In this document: piece by piece, positions 22,241 to 34,422 of the stretch
How positions within the stretch are numbered: position 1 is the stretch's first letter
How the letters are laid out: the number at the start of each line of letters is the position of its first letter
Source: Nymphaea colorata
Taxonomy: Eukaryota > Streptophyta > Magnoliopsida > Nymphaeales > Nymphaeaceae
Direction: 5' to 3'
NCBI RefSeq assembly: GCF_008831285.2
Contig: NC_045143.1
Span: 837,003-901,002 of the forward strand
Length of the DNA stretch: 64,000 nt
The notes under the pieces: model-generated
Told to the model about the DNA's origin: nothing
What the model saw: only the letters and a program-made list of their open reading frames with translations
The model's database searches: none
Made by a program: the position numbers and the translations under genes

Positions 22241-25200
22241 TCACCAGCCCATCAATGTCCTCCTCACCCTGTCAACAATCTGATGTCTTGCTCGGTCATT
22301 GCTGAGAGGGAATTCGCGTGTATCATCCAAAAGGAACCTGTAAACTTCCCATTGGCGCTCAGACGTCGAATGCCTCCCAATCTCAGCCTATACCAGAAGA
22401 TACCAAATGTCAATATAATTTAATAGATGCCAGGGCCCAGCACATAGCAAGTTGGGACATCTAGATTCTAGAGTTGGTATGTTTTCCATCTTACCGAAAA
22501 AATGCAGATGCCCAGTGCTTTCAGGGCAAGGGTAACATCGTAAAAGACGCGAGGTCGTCCTTTACCACATAATTCAACTGGATTAGCAATCAAGAGCTCA
22601 GTATCGGGACCGCGGTTTGCGATTGTCAGGCGCAGTGGATAGAGCATTTCCATCCTCAGACGTGAAAATATGCTCTCCTGTTTCTCTGGACCTACTATTT
22701 TTTTCCCATCTGCTTGCACAATGAACAGATCCAGCTCACAGTAGCCCTTCGGATTGGATGAGAACCGCCCATGAGCAATCTAAACAGGAATCAAAATCAA
22801 GGAATCAGCAAGACAGCCATTTAGAGAAGAGACCAATGAAATCAAAAGTTAGAAGACAACCTTGATTCCGCAGTCCTTCAAAGTTCTCATTATGTCGTAG
22901 AGAAGACACTTCTGATCGAGACACTGTATTTGAAGTAATGTATGTGCAGGACTTAGAGAATTGTCTATGGACAAGGTAGCCTTCTTTAGGCGTAAGATAT
23001 CTGGAACAAGGGTTTGTGAACAAATTTCTGCTTCTGATAGATCAGAGCAGAATAATTCATCAGCTACAACTGGAGGCAGTGAAGAAAAGCCATGCTGATA
23101 AGATTCATATTCTGGACCAGCCGGCTGCAGTTCACAACTCTGACAGGATTCGCCCAGAACCTCAGTTAATCTTGCACAGGTGTCTTCCTTCCTTTGTTTG
23201 GTGTGCAACAGCTCCCTAAAAAGAAGATCAAAAGGGCGCAACTGATGCAAATCAGAATCCAAGTAATAGTAATTCTTTTGAAAAACTCATAGTCCAAAGC
23301 CAAATATAAGAACAAACTCATGTCCTAAAATTTTGACTATCGTCTCTGCGCACATGGATACATGTACTTGACTACGAGCAGAAGGAAAGGCAAATTTTAG
23401 CTACACAAGAGGTAGACCATATGTGAAAGATACAGAAAGTGACAGGCCAATTTTAGCTACTTAAGCAAGTTTCCACGTCATCAAACAAACCTGAAGCAGG
23501 AACCCTATGACCTTAGCAAGAAAAAAGGAAACGAACTAACCTGCAATCCGTGATGAAGAAGAGGTCAACAACACCTCCATCGGGGGCTGTTGACACTTTA
23601 ACTTTGTGAATCATTAGCTCGAGCTCAGTGAGGACATGAGTGACATCTGTTACTCGGAGATAAAAGGAGAAAACAGAAAGAAACTCAGAAAGTCACCTCC
23701 GCGCCAAAAAGGAGAACGATAAACAGTGGGAGATAAAAATTTACCATTCAGAAGTCCTTTTCTATCGGAGCAAATGAACTTCAACAAGTATACAGAAGAT
23801 TTCTGCGGCTTTGCCTCAGGGATATAGTATATCGGAACAGAACAGGAAGGACATATGGACAATAGCCTGGTTTTCAAGTTGGACCATCTTATGGGTCTGA
23901 AGGAGCCAGGCTGAGGCACCACCCAGAATACAATATAGCACCATCTACCATCAGTGAAAATATCTAGCACAATAGAAGAAACAGCAAGTTATCGTCTGGC
24001 TGCATAGTCGGATTTTTAACCACTCCCAGCGAATATGCATTAAAAAGACATAAATAAGTGGAGATGTTACTCGCACAAGAAAGCTAAGTAATTCTTAAGA
24101 GAGCAACAGGTCCTAGCTCCATATGATTAACCAAACTAGATAAAACATGCAATTTCTCAACCAGAAACAACCATCTTTCAGGCATGCATTCAAGAAGCAA
24201 GCTCACGGTATTTGAGTAATTTCAGCTAAGCAGGGAAATTTTGTGCGTTTATCACGTTATTTTCAGTCACATTCTAGCCTTCACAAAAAAGATAATCAAG
24301 CAACAACATGTGCAACAAGATGTCCTACAAAAACTTACCTCAAATTCATGCAATTAGTGATTCAGGAGAATACTACCCTAAAAGCAGAGCATAGTACATC
24401 ATTCACACATTCGGAAGCGGATCCTAGGTGCCCTTATTAATTAGCGACATTATTCAAATGCATACACATTAGAAAGAAAAAACAGACAACTGAAGTAGAA
24501 CAATTATCAAAAATTCACATCTACCATGTTCCACAAAGAAGTGAACTAAGTATTAATGCTACCTAATGATAACATGACCAAGGCGCAGATCTGAATTTTT
24601 TCATCTTTGTTGAAGGGCTAATCTTTGAGCAACTGTCTCAGCCAGTATAAAATTTCAGTTACCATGTTTCTGCAACACATTACTCATAAATTCCTTCATC
24701 ACTGGCCAACAACGCGGTCAAGGAAGACCGATCAAGCATGCAATTTTGCGTTCTCTCATATCCTAAAATTTCTTAATTGGTTAACCGAATACGGAAACTA
24801 GATTTTCTGCGCTAGCACCATCCTCTGCAGTACATCTAGTATAGCAAAAGAATTAAAAAAGCAACCGGGAGCTCTCCAAGGGACTGGAACCAAGCAAAGG
24901 GCAAAAACTCCAAGCTATGCGCATGAATTCAATGTAAACGACTGGAGGAGTTCACCAATCTCAAGAATTTAGCAGAAAATAAGCAGATTCTGCATTTTTA
25001 GAAACCAAAGTCACATCAAGAAAGAGATCAAAGGACGGGGAACCATCGTTAGTTCATATCACAGGAAAATTCAAGAAAATTTATTGGTTCAAAGAGCGAG
25101 ACATTCTTTGGAAACCTAAAAGTTTCCGGAACAGAGAGAACGCAATTAATCATCGATCAGCATTACTGGGAAACGCCACCTCCATCTATACTCCGGCTTT

Positions 25201-25733
25201 TGCAGGATCGGAAGAGAGAGAGAGAGAGAGAGAGCATGAGATCCTAGATTTTCAGAAACGGCAACAGTAGGCAGCATTCCCGGAAAACACAAGCTTCCTT
25301 CGGTGATCCAGCAGTCGAAGAATCTCCCCGCCCAAAAGAATAAGCAGACGAGGACAACAGTGCAAACTTCCAAGCTAAACAGAACTCTAACGCACTCCAA
25401 AGAAAACAAAGGCAATAAACCGGAGCTCCACCGACGCCTCTCGGGCTCCTCTTTTCCTTGTTAGCCACCGAAGGCCAGCAAAATAGAAAGTTTCACAGGC
25501 AACCAACTCTTTCAGAAAAGGCATTTAAAAGCAAGCGAGAGAGGTGAGAGGATCGGACCAAGACACCGGAAAATCTTACCTCCACGGTTGATGCTGAGCC
25601 CGAACTCGAGGATTATCCAGCAGAGGTCACACCCGAGCCCCGTCTTGTTGGGGCAGTTGACGGTGATGACCGCCGGCTCCCCTGCTTTCAGGCCATGCCG
25701 GACGAGCACAACGTCGTCGCAGGGCAGGCCCAT
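22241..25733 (-). CDS. ACR9: ACT-domain repeat protein, ACR9/ACR10 type
   Basis: A 421-residue protein is encoded in six exons: 25580-25733, 23745-23963, 23541-23646, 22861-23215, 22495-22779 and 22241-22387. All introns are GT-AG and the total is 1,266 bases in frame. The start MGLPCDDVV and the block ITVNCPNKTGLGCDLC match the family's N-terminus, and the stop follows RRTLMGW. ACT-like units lie at about residues 20-68, 106-158, 255-310 and 345-395. Plant ACR proteins have no catalytic domain and are regarded as regulators or sensors that bind amino acids, in the GlnD-like ACT lineage. The length is close to the Arabidopsis ACR9/ACR10 proteins. Intron 1 is long (25579 down to 23964, about 1.6 kb) and holds a GA microsatellite. 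I cannot separate ACR9 from ACR10, so the symbol marks the subgroup. Confidence 0.93.
25211..25234. repeat. GA microsatellite in ACR intron 1
   Basis: About 11 GA/AG dinucleotides in a row lie within the first intron of the ACT-domain gene. Confidence 0.85.
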
Positions 25734-26009
25734 CTCGCCGCCGGAAAACTCACAACTAGTCGCTCGCCTTCCCCCGAGAGGGGAAACCGACAGGTTCTCC
25801 GGCTAAGGACGCGAAACTCCTCCCATTTAGAGGAGACAATAAAAAAAATACGGCAGAAAACAGAGCCAGCAAGAGAAAGACAGTGAGGAATACCCCGATG
25901 GTATCCTAGGGACGGACACCGCCGGCCGTGCGCCGGAAAAATGGCCGGACGCGGGAGATGGCGCTCTCCGAGACAGAACCAGCACGAGGGCTCCCTCCAC
26001 CCGCAGCCC

Positions 26010-26018
26010 TCATATAGA
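26010..26018 (-). promoter_or_regulatory. Probable TATA box of the ACR gene
   Basis: On the minus strand the sequence reads GGTCTATATGAGG, about 280 bases upstream of the ATG. This would place transcription start near 25,980 and leave a 5' leader of roughly 250 bases. No other TATA-like site in the region is better placed. Confidence 0.5.
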
Positions 26019-26022
26019 CCAT

Positions 26023-26046
26023 CCACGTCAGCGGTTGCCACGTGGT
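26023..26046. promoter_or_regulatory. Paired ACGT elements (G-box/ABRE-like)
   Basis: Two ACGT cores lie just upstream of the TATA box: CCACGTCA (26023-26030) and GCCACGTGGT (26037-26046, a palindromic G-box). Such pairs are bound by bZIP or bHLH factors in abscisic-acid, light or stress responses. The pairing and spacing are visible. The regulation itself is inferred. Confidence 0.5.
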
Positions 26047-26570
26047 CGTATTGAAGCCTGCCACGCGGCTTACCTGCGAATGGTCGTTCTCCGCCAGCTT
26101 GGTTATCGCAGTGCTTTCGACGGCGACGGTGGACAACGGATCGGGTACTCGCGATCTGGACAAAAGAAAATCCGGATTATAAAATATGGCAATCGATCCG
26201 GATTTGAAATTTGCCCCGATAAAATGGAAAATATGGACCAAAAAGCCCCCTAACTAAGACTCCATATTTCCCAATTTTATTTTTTCAAGTATAACTTCAC
26301 ACTTAATATACTTCACAAGTGCTAACAAACCAATTTTAGGGCAATCTAGTCCGTTTTGAGCTCACGGGTTCGGATCCTCATGATCCAAATTCAAGCATCG
26401 GGTGGTCCGTTCTCTTTGGGGATGTTAACTAAACTAAAAGCGAGTTCATCTGCAGACTCTCTTATTCCGTGATCTTCCGATTCGATCTGCCAATAGTTGC
26501 GGTTGGAATGGGCCAAAGCTGGAATCTAGCGGGGCGACAAACCAGAGCGGAATCCCAACCTCACCAAACC

Positions 26571-26571
<1 letters not shown>

Positions 26572-26649
<78 letters not shown>
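26572..26649. repeat. (AT)n(GA)n compound microsatellite
   Basis: About 29 AT dinucleotides (26572-26630) pass directly into nine GA dinucleotides (26631-26649). It is highly likely to be length-polymorphic. Confidence 0.95.
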
Positions 26650-29600
26650 GTAAATATTTAAAGATGTCCTTTAAAAATTAAAAAAAAAAATTACACATGT
26701 GGTTGCAGCATTGCAAGGACTAAGTCTTTATTTACTTTAACGGAATTAAAATCATATTATCTATCAGCAGGAACTTGGAACAAAGTTGGTATAGCAAATG
26801 ATTTTGACCCACAACTATACCATAAGATTGCATTTGATAATACTATAAGATTGCATTTGATAGCCCCGAATCTTAGGTCTAAGGTCGGATTTGCTGAGTA
26901 AATGCGAGGTTTATCAAACTATAGACTTAAGGACCATACATTTCAGGTCCGTAAGAGTGCTGAAATCCATAGATCTTAAATCAGGTATGACTTCAACCGT
27001 AGATTTTAGATCCAAGCATCAAAAGTAGAGAGGAAAGAAGGCTAAATGAGTGCATCAAGTACGGCCTTTTAAAACCTCAGATCTCAGATCCAAGGTTTTA
27101 AAATCTGCCCTGGATCAACACACAACGATTAGATCTTTCCACTGTAAGTTATATCCAAATTTATCAAATGGATGTGATCTATGTGCTTGATTCGACTGAA
27201 GCAATATCACCAGAATCTATTTCATGATGTTTTCGAACAGCCACATGCAAAATATGCATATCAAATTTGATCAAGAGGGTTTAAAACAATCAAATTCTTC
27301 TGAGGATACATATCCTTGATGTTCGATACGCTTTTATATTGCAAATGATTCTTTTTTTAGATAAATATGGATACGAGACCATGATTATCTGTATTAGTTT
27401 CTAAATAAATAAAGAAAAAAACAGTTGTAAATGTCAATGCCAATCAAGGCAACAAAAATCACGTGATTTGTCTTCTCAAGTTCGCGTTCTTGCTTCAAAT
27501 GCTATCTCTTCACATCAGATTTAGCTGTGATTTTGAATGCCAATCAGATTCAACAAGCCTTCAAGATTGTTTGTTGTTTCAAGGTTTGGATGGATCTACG
27601 GTACATCATTCACCTCGCGTGTCAGGTTTACCGCTGTTTGCAACTCATATGTGCAACACAATGACAGCAACAATGAGATTCAAGAAACAAATGGCACAAG
27701 AAAAAAGAAGCATGTTGTGGTTATGGATACTGTTTTTAGATTTAACAATCAAATATATCATTGCCATGTTCCCTGAAATAAGAACACATTCTTCTCGAAG
27801 CATGTATTCAAGAACATCATGTTCTTCTTATGAAACATTCTTTTAAGCTCGATTGAAGGGTGATGGTGGATATTCCTAACCTAGGAAAATTGATCGCAGC
27901 AAACTGAGAAATTGGACACTTCTCAAGTGAGAAAAGATTTCATAGCTCCCAAACAGTACCTAAAAGGGAAAAGAGAACGTGCCCAAATTGAAATTCTCTT
28001 CTTCTTCTTCTTATGTTGCTTTCCCTAGTCAACCTGCATTAGCAAGGGCTCATAGTGGGTCAGCTGAAGGCGGCTTGGACTCATTGACATGTGTGGGCTC
28101 ATACTCAGCCAACCAACCCAAGTGGACTTGGGTGGGCTCATGCTGACCAAAACAATCCAACCATCCATGTGGCAAAGCTCAATCTGTTTGACTTGTAGGA
28201 CGTACTCACCATGAAAGCACCAGATTCAGAGGACCCGACGCAACATGAGTTTTTGAATTGAGAGATGCTGATGGTTGAGATTCATGGAGTTAAGTGCATT
28301 GAAAGTTAGATTTGGATTGCATAAATACATTAGAAGTCGAATATCAATCATTTGTATACTTTTAAACAACGACAAAAATCCGGGCCCTTCGATGACTCAT
28401 TTGCGCTTTTAAGGGTACGCTCGTGCTCATCTGAAAAATCCAGTAGAGTAAGCAAGCGCCAGATTTTCATCTTGTAAAAAAGAGGATTGAGATACTCAGT
28501 ATATGATGCGTAAAAAAGATGATTTGAGATCCTCAATATGTGACAAATGCCCCCTAGATGAGTTAGTTACATTTTTTTTATGAAATACATTCGATTTAGT
28601 GCGTATTTGTTAGTACATAAGCAATATGAGAAGCATCTAAAGGTGTAAATTTAAGAAGTCGTTTCCATTGATCTGTAGCAATTCAAAAGAATTACTGCAA
28701 GTCTTCAGCTTAACATGTTGATTCTTAGATTTCAGAAGCCCATGATCACTTCCTTCTGTTCGAGAAGGGAAAGGACAAAAATATATTATTCAAAAGGAAG
28801 CAAAATAATAGTCATAGCTCATTCTCCTTCTCTGTCTTTCGGCCGACTCACATGTAATCCAAGGGGCCCTTGGCCTACCAAAGTGCATATAAATGTCCTT
28901 TTTCCTCTTCTTTAACTAAAAATCTACATATATGTGGCCACTTAAGTTAAGTTGCATTTGATAGCCTTAGATCTTACATCTTAGATTCAAAGTGATCTGA
29001 TTTTTACATTCAATCATGAATCTAAGATCTACTGTCTTCCTATTTTAGATCATCTAATTAGATCTGACATCCAAGGCAAAGAAAAAAAGCCTCAACGGTC
29101 TTAATGAAGCCATTTAAAATTTCTTGCACCTAACATATCCCCTTATGTATGGCATTATGCGGCAGTCACATGCCTCCCCTTTCTTAAGAAACGAAAATTC
29201 AAATTTGACATAATGCTAGCCATGATTCAGATTCTCCTTTTTTAACAAGCTGGTGGGCACATATTCCAAGAAAAATATAACGAAAGCCAATGAAACTCGA
29301 AAGATCAACAAGAGCTCTATCCACATAACTAGATTAACATTATTCAAGATGTTCACTTTAAAGGCGTCAACTAAAGTTATGCCAGTGAATTCAGTTTCAG
29401 GAAAACGGATCCAAATCACAGTCTCGATCCGAACCTAATTGCATAGAATCCGATTAAGTGAAGAGCGCTTCGCACTTAGGTCAAGAAATCCACATGTGCA
29501 TTTCAAGATGCAGAAACATCACGTGTTTGATGGGGTAAAGTTAAACCAGCATTAACTTACAAGATATAAAAAAAAGAAAACCCAATTTGTTTTTCCTATT

Positions 29601-30414
29601 GAAGATATCTAAGAGTTGAAGTCCTTGAATTTGTAAACTGCAACTTTGTTGTAATAAAAAAATGCATTACCACAATAACTTATGCACCTTTTAGATGATT
29701 AATCTCATAAAGCATATCCACTCGCTTTCAATAATGGACTTAATTCTCTTTCTCCTATACATTATTGGCAGGTTACAGGATATGATTAGGGCCCCTCCGG
29801 CAGAATACCAGTACATCGTGACGCCTAAAATGAGAGCAGTTTATGAAACAAAAGGGCATGAGCCAGTGCCATGCTGAGTCTGCAGGGTCCACCATAGTAC
29901 TCCCATCAACATCAACCTACTCACTCAACCTTAACTCTATCTTCAAATGAGTGCCAAGTAGAGCTGAGCATCTGGCCGGGGCCGCCGGGCCCAATTCAAA
30001 CTCAGGCTTGGGCAACCAGTGACTGTGCCTATAAACTCGGCCTGATCATCAAGACCCAAGCACTGCCCAACCTGATTTAATAAAAAAAATATTGAAAATA
30101 AACAAATTTAATATATAAACTTATATTTATAATAAAAATCTGAATCTAAGAGATAGAAATTTTACGTTATATTTCGTTCTCCATTTCATATATATAATGA
30201 GTGAACGGTGACTATAGTTATTTAGAGTCACGCAACCATTCAACCACAACTATCCATTTGATGTAAATAAACAATTGAAAGAAAAACATGAATAAACATG
30301 TAAAAACTGATACTAAATAACAAAAATATCATTCACTTTTTTCTCGTAACCATCCATCATGATGAATTGCGGAATAGCTTGCCCCACTCCCACCCAATGT
30401 CAAGAAAAATGATG

Positions 30415-30536
30415 GCCAGAATTTGTTTCGGAGCAGTAGAAAACGTACACACTTTTATTTACACAGTGTAATCACAGCCAGAATTTGTTTGGGAGCAGTA
30501 GAAAACGTACTCTTTTATTTACACAGTGTAATCACA
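30415..30536 (+). repeat. 62-bp tandem duplication
   Basis: Two adjacent copies, 30415-30476 and 30477-30536, both begin GCCAGAATTTGTTT and end in ACACAGTGTAATCACA. They differ by one substitution and a two-base deletion, so the duplication is young. Confidence 0.9.
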
Positions 30537-32675
30537 CCCGGCCACGTTTGCAAACCAATACCATTGCCGCCGATACAATGGATTGTAGAAGCTTGTTTTA
30601 ACAATTTTATTAAATATTTTAATATACTTCTTAATTTTTCAACACAAAAATTTATATAATCGTTCCATATAAGCCGAAGTGCATTATTTTCCGAGGTAAT
30701 GTGCGAGATACAAAGCTGATGCTTACAACATTGTTCAGACTCTTGCATTGGAGAAAAGTTGCCAAGATATCCATGCTTGCTCAGCAAACGGCAAAAACAA
30801 GATATCTGAAGTGGCTGGTTAGCAATAAAAGTATTTCATGCATATCAGTTGAGAAAACTAGGGCAGATTCATCAAACATTTAGAAGTAATTTGACATCAA
30901 TAATAAACTGTTGCTGTCTAGTGAAACCGCTTCAAAAATTGAAGTGAATTCAACATAATATTTCATGAAACGGACAACAAACTTAATATGGATGTCAAAC
31001 AATATGTTTTGTAAATCTGTATATTTTATGAATCAGTCTCAAACTTATTGGCAGATTTATGGAACACCTACATAACGCTCTTACTATCAAGCAACCTCCA
31101 AAGGTGTTGAGTTGAATACCTTCAGATTCAGTGCTACCATTATATCTTTGAAGCTTTCTCACCTCTCCAACGGCTCACTCGTCATTTACGACGACGATTG
31201 AGTATATGAAACAGCCCAATGAGAAGGAAAAGACATGCACCTTCGGTATAGTGATACACTTTTGTTGGGAGTTATCCTCCGAGGCCAGCCAAGAGACAAA
31301 ATGAGGCCTTGTCATATCGCCGAAATATTCATTGCCAGGACACAGAAAAATACAGGATAAGTTACACGGATTCTTTGTCGTTGGTTCTTGATCTGCGAAG
31401 TTGGCCACAGCAAAATGGGTAAATTTCATAAGAACCAAGTTACAAATAAATGATTTCATTCTTCTCAGCAACATGCACTATATGCCATTAAAGATAATGA
31501 TCAAAAGATTCAAAAGCAAACAAAAACTTGCATCAACATGAGAACCAGAAAAAGTGTGGTTTTTATTAAGAAAATTATATTTTACTGTCGTATATAATAC
31601 TGTAATGATTTTGTAAATATACCCTTTAGTTTATCAACTTCTTTTAGCCTTCTAATTCAACAATCCGATTGAAAAGTATGGTTTTACTAAGAAAATTACA
31701 GAAAACAACTTTGTTTTTTCCGAGTATAAAAACAAATAAGCACAAAAAAAGACGAAAAAGTTCCCTGTCAACTAACAAGGGCCAATACACAAATAACTGA
31801 TGACAGCCATTAAGATCTACTCACAGCTTCATTTTCAAACTGAAGACAACAGGAACACGTGTTCCCATTGCCCCATCAGCAAGAACAACAAACAATTACA
31901 GACATATTTGCATCAGGGAATGTAGAATTTTGGTGTCAGTGCTTCAAAATTGATTTGAACCAAACGATTCAAATCAGATCGATGGCCTACAAATAAAAAT
32001 TTCAAATGAGTAGACAAGGGGTTGAAAATCGATAAATTAATTTAATCATATCATGTGCATGATTTTGTTTAGTTATAATTGAAGAAAAAAATAGACGCCC
32101 TGATCAACTTGCTTTCACCGATTTTTATTGTGGACCGCTCTACATCACTGATTTCATTGACATGGCTCCAAAGCCTCACGACCACCTTTACCATCACTGT
32201 CATTGAAGATTAATTGGCCACCAACAGAAATATTATTGGCACCTATTCCCATAAGCTACAAAAACTTCCCGATCGATCTCTCTTACAATCAAGAAAACAA
32301 CCCATCTTCCTGGACGTGTCAACTGACCAGACAAAAACGTGGGATTACAAGATGAAGTTCGTCGCGTTTCTTGATTCTTCAAGCGACGAACGGAGAATAA
32401 AACGAATACGCAGGAGAAGTCCCAACACCCAAAACGACACACCCAAAAAAAAAAAAAAAAAAAAAATCGACTATGACCAGGACCAAGCATCTCCGATCAA
32501 AATCGCACGAACCTAAACGCGCGGCTTGTTGGCACGAATTCAAAACCACAGAAGATCGATTTCCGAGGACAAAAAATATGACGTAAACCGATTTGTATTT
32601 CACATCGGACAGTAGCAAATCGATAACATTCTTTTAGTCACCAGTTCAACAGTGAAAGCAACAAAGAGATGCAAC

Positions 32676-33041
<366 letters not shown>

Positions 33042-33094
33042 CTATGGAATTTCCGAGATCGTAGACTGTGAGAGGACGGGTACCGGGAGGTCGC

Positions 33095-33102
33095 TTTATA
33101 TT
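33095..33102 (-). promoter_or_regulatory. TATA box of histone H4
   Basis: On the minus strand the sequence reads AATATAAA, about 110 bases before the ATG, implying a leader of roughly 75-80 bases. Two related motifs that combine GATC with AACGG or its complement lie further upstream (33149-33160 and 33201-33211). They may be cell-cycle elements, but I could not match them exactly to a named histone box. Confidence 0.55.
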
Positions 33103-33214
33103 GTTCCCAATTTTTGAATTTCAAATTTTCAGTGTTGGAGGCGGGATCTGATCGAACGGCTGGGAGCATCGATCCGTGTCGTTGAATGTCCTTTCCGTCT
33201 GACCGTTGATCTAA

Positions 33215-34422
33215 GGCCATCGATGGCTGACAGCGCTGCTTTCTGTTGTAGGTGGGATTAGGGTGCCATCGTTGGCGCCGGAGAGAGTGTATGTGTGTGC
33301 GCGCACGCGCTGCCACGCCCTCTCAAAGATTAAACATGTTATTCCGTGTATGTTATTAAGTTACACGATCATACCCTGGCAAAATTATGAAGGGACCAAC
33401 ACGAGCTTAGTTGGGTTAAGTTCAATCAGCTCAACTAATGAAACCTCACCTCGATCTTGACTCGAAAATAGCTTGATGAAGCAGCTTAAGTTCAATGAAT
33501 ATATTAAATTCAACTCGATACAAGCTTGTTTAAATATAATTGATATTCATTATTGTTTAGTTCGAGTTCTGTTCAATTAAAGCTCAGACTTAATTAAGGC
33601 TCGACAATCTCAACTAAGACTCAAGCTCAACTCCTTAAGCAAATGATTCGACTTATTGTTCATCCCTATATGATCAAAGTTGAACCATTTTACTAAAAAA
33701 TACGACGAGGAGAGTTTGCTTACTTTAACTTTTTTATATCAAAATATTAAATATAAATGAATTATGTAAATAAAAAGGCTCGTGAAAAATCAAAAGTTGT
33801 ATCAAAGGCAGGTGATTTGCACAATATTATGAACTTATTTAAGCTCGTACAGGTTGATTTTGATGATATTAGGGGCATTTATGCTCAATGCGGTTTTTCT
33901 TAAAAGAACATTTTAAAAAGAAAACACTGCATTATCCATCATTTGGGCCGGGCTTGGGCTAGGCCCAACTCTATATATATTATAATAATTATATATATAT
34001 ATTTCTAGTTTTTTATTATAAATATCATATTTGTATATTAAATATAAATTATTTTATTTTATTTTATTTAAAATGGGGTCGGGTTTGGGCCTTGATGATC
34101 GGATGCACATGACAACGGCAATGAAGAGCCTTGCAAGTTACAAGGCGTTAAGGAAGGTATTGCTCTTGAAGATCGGCAAATTTCCAGTTTGTTCGTATAT
34201 CCCGTCTGACGTATAAAACTACATTAGCCCCACGTTATATTTGGTGACTTATCACGTAAAATTTCCATGGTTCTTAAATAATTTTGAACAAAAACTATCA
34301 ACAAGGCTCAGCTAAATAAATGTCGGCTGGTTTTTGGGTGCATTGCTGTCTAGTTTTCAAGCTTATGGGTACACAGAAAAAACAAAATTTACAAAGAACA
34401 GGTGCAAAGTAGAATCCATTAT
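33215..34422. other. Intergenic, AT-rich, with CTCGA-type repeats
   Basis: No gene seen. The stretch 33,400-33,660 is a degenerate array of AACTCGA/AAGCTC words, common in plant intergenic DNA. Similar text occurs at 52,640-52,760 and 55,735-55,800. A GGGCCGGGC-type block lies at 33,945-33,965 beside (AT)n DNA. Confidence 0.45.

Larger units (their letters stand above)
26060..32500. other. 6.4 kb intergenic region without recognised genes
   Basis: This is AT-rich DNA between the ACR gene and histone H4. Open frames such as 27463-27846 (plus, 127 residues) and 28348-28536 (minus) lack domains. The repeats seen are a long AT/GA microsatellite at 26572-26649 and a 62-bp tandem duplication at 30415-30536. 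A motif GCATTTGATAGCC followed by degenerate AGATCTTAGATC-type text recurs near 26845 and 28957, with a related form near 46370, and probably marks an old miniature element family. A GC-rich block at 29963-30060 (GGCCGGGGCC) resembles common plant intergenic repeats. A run of 22 A lies at 32445-32466. Confidence 0.5.

Noticed and set aside
27463-27846. 127-residue plus-strand frame
   Set aside because: There is no domain, no splice signals leading to other coding DNA and no promoter context. Another frame overlaps it.
32214-32516. 100-residue plus-strand frame upstream of histone H4 sequence
   Set aside because: Its lysine-rich end is the translation of a 22-A run. No domain or conserved context was seen.
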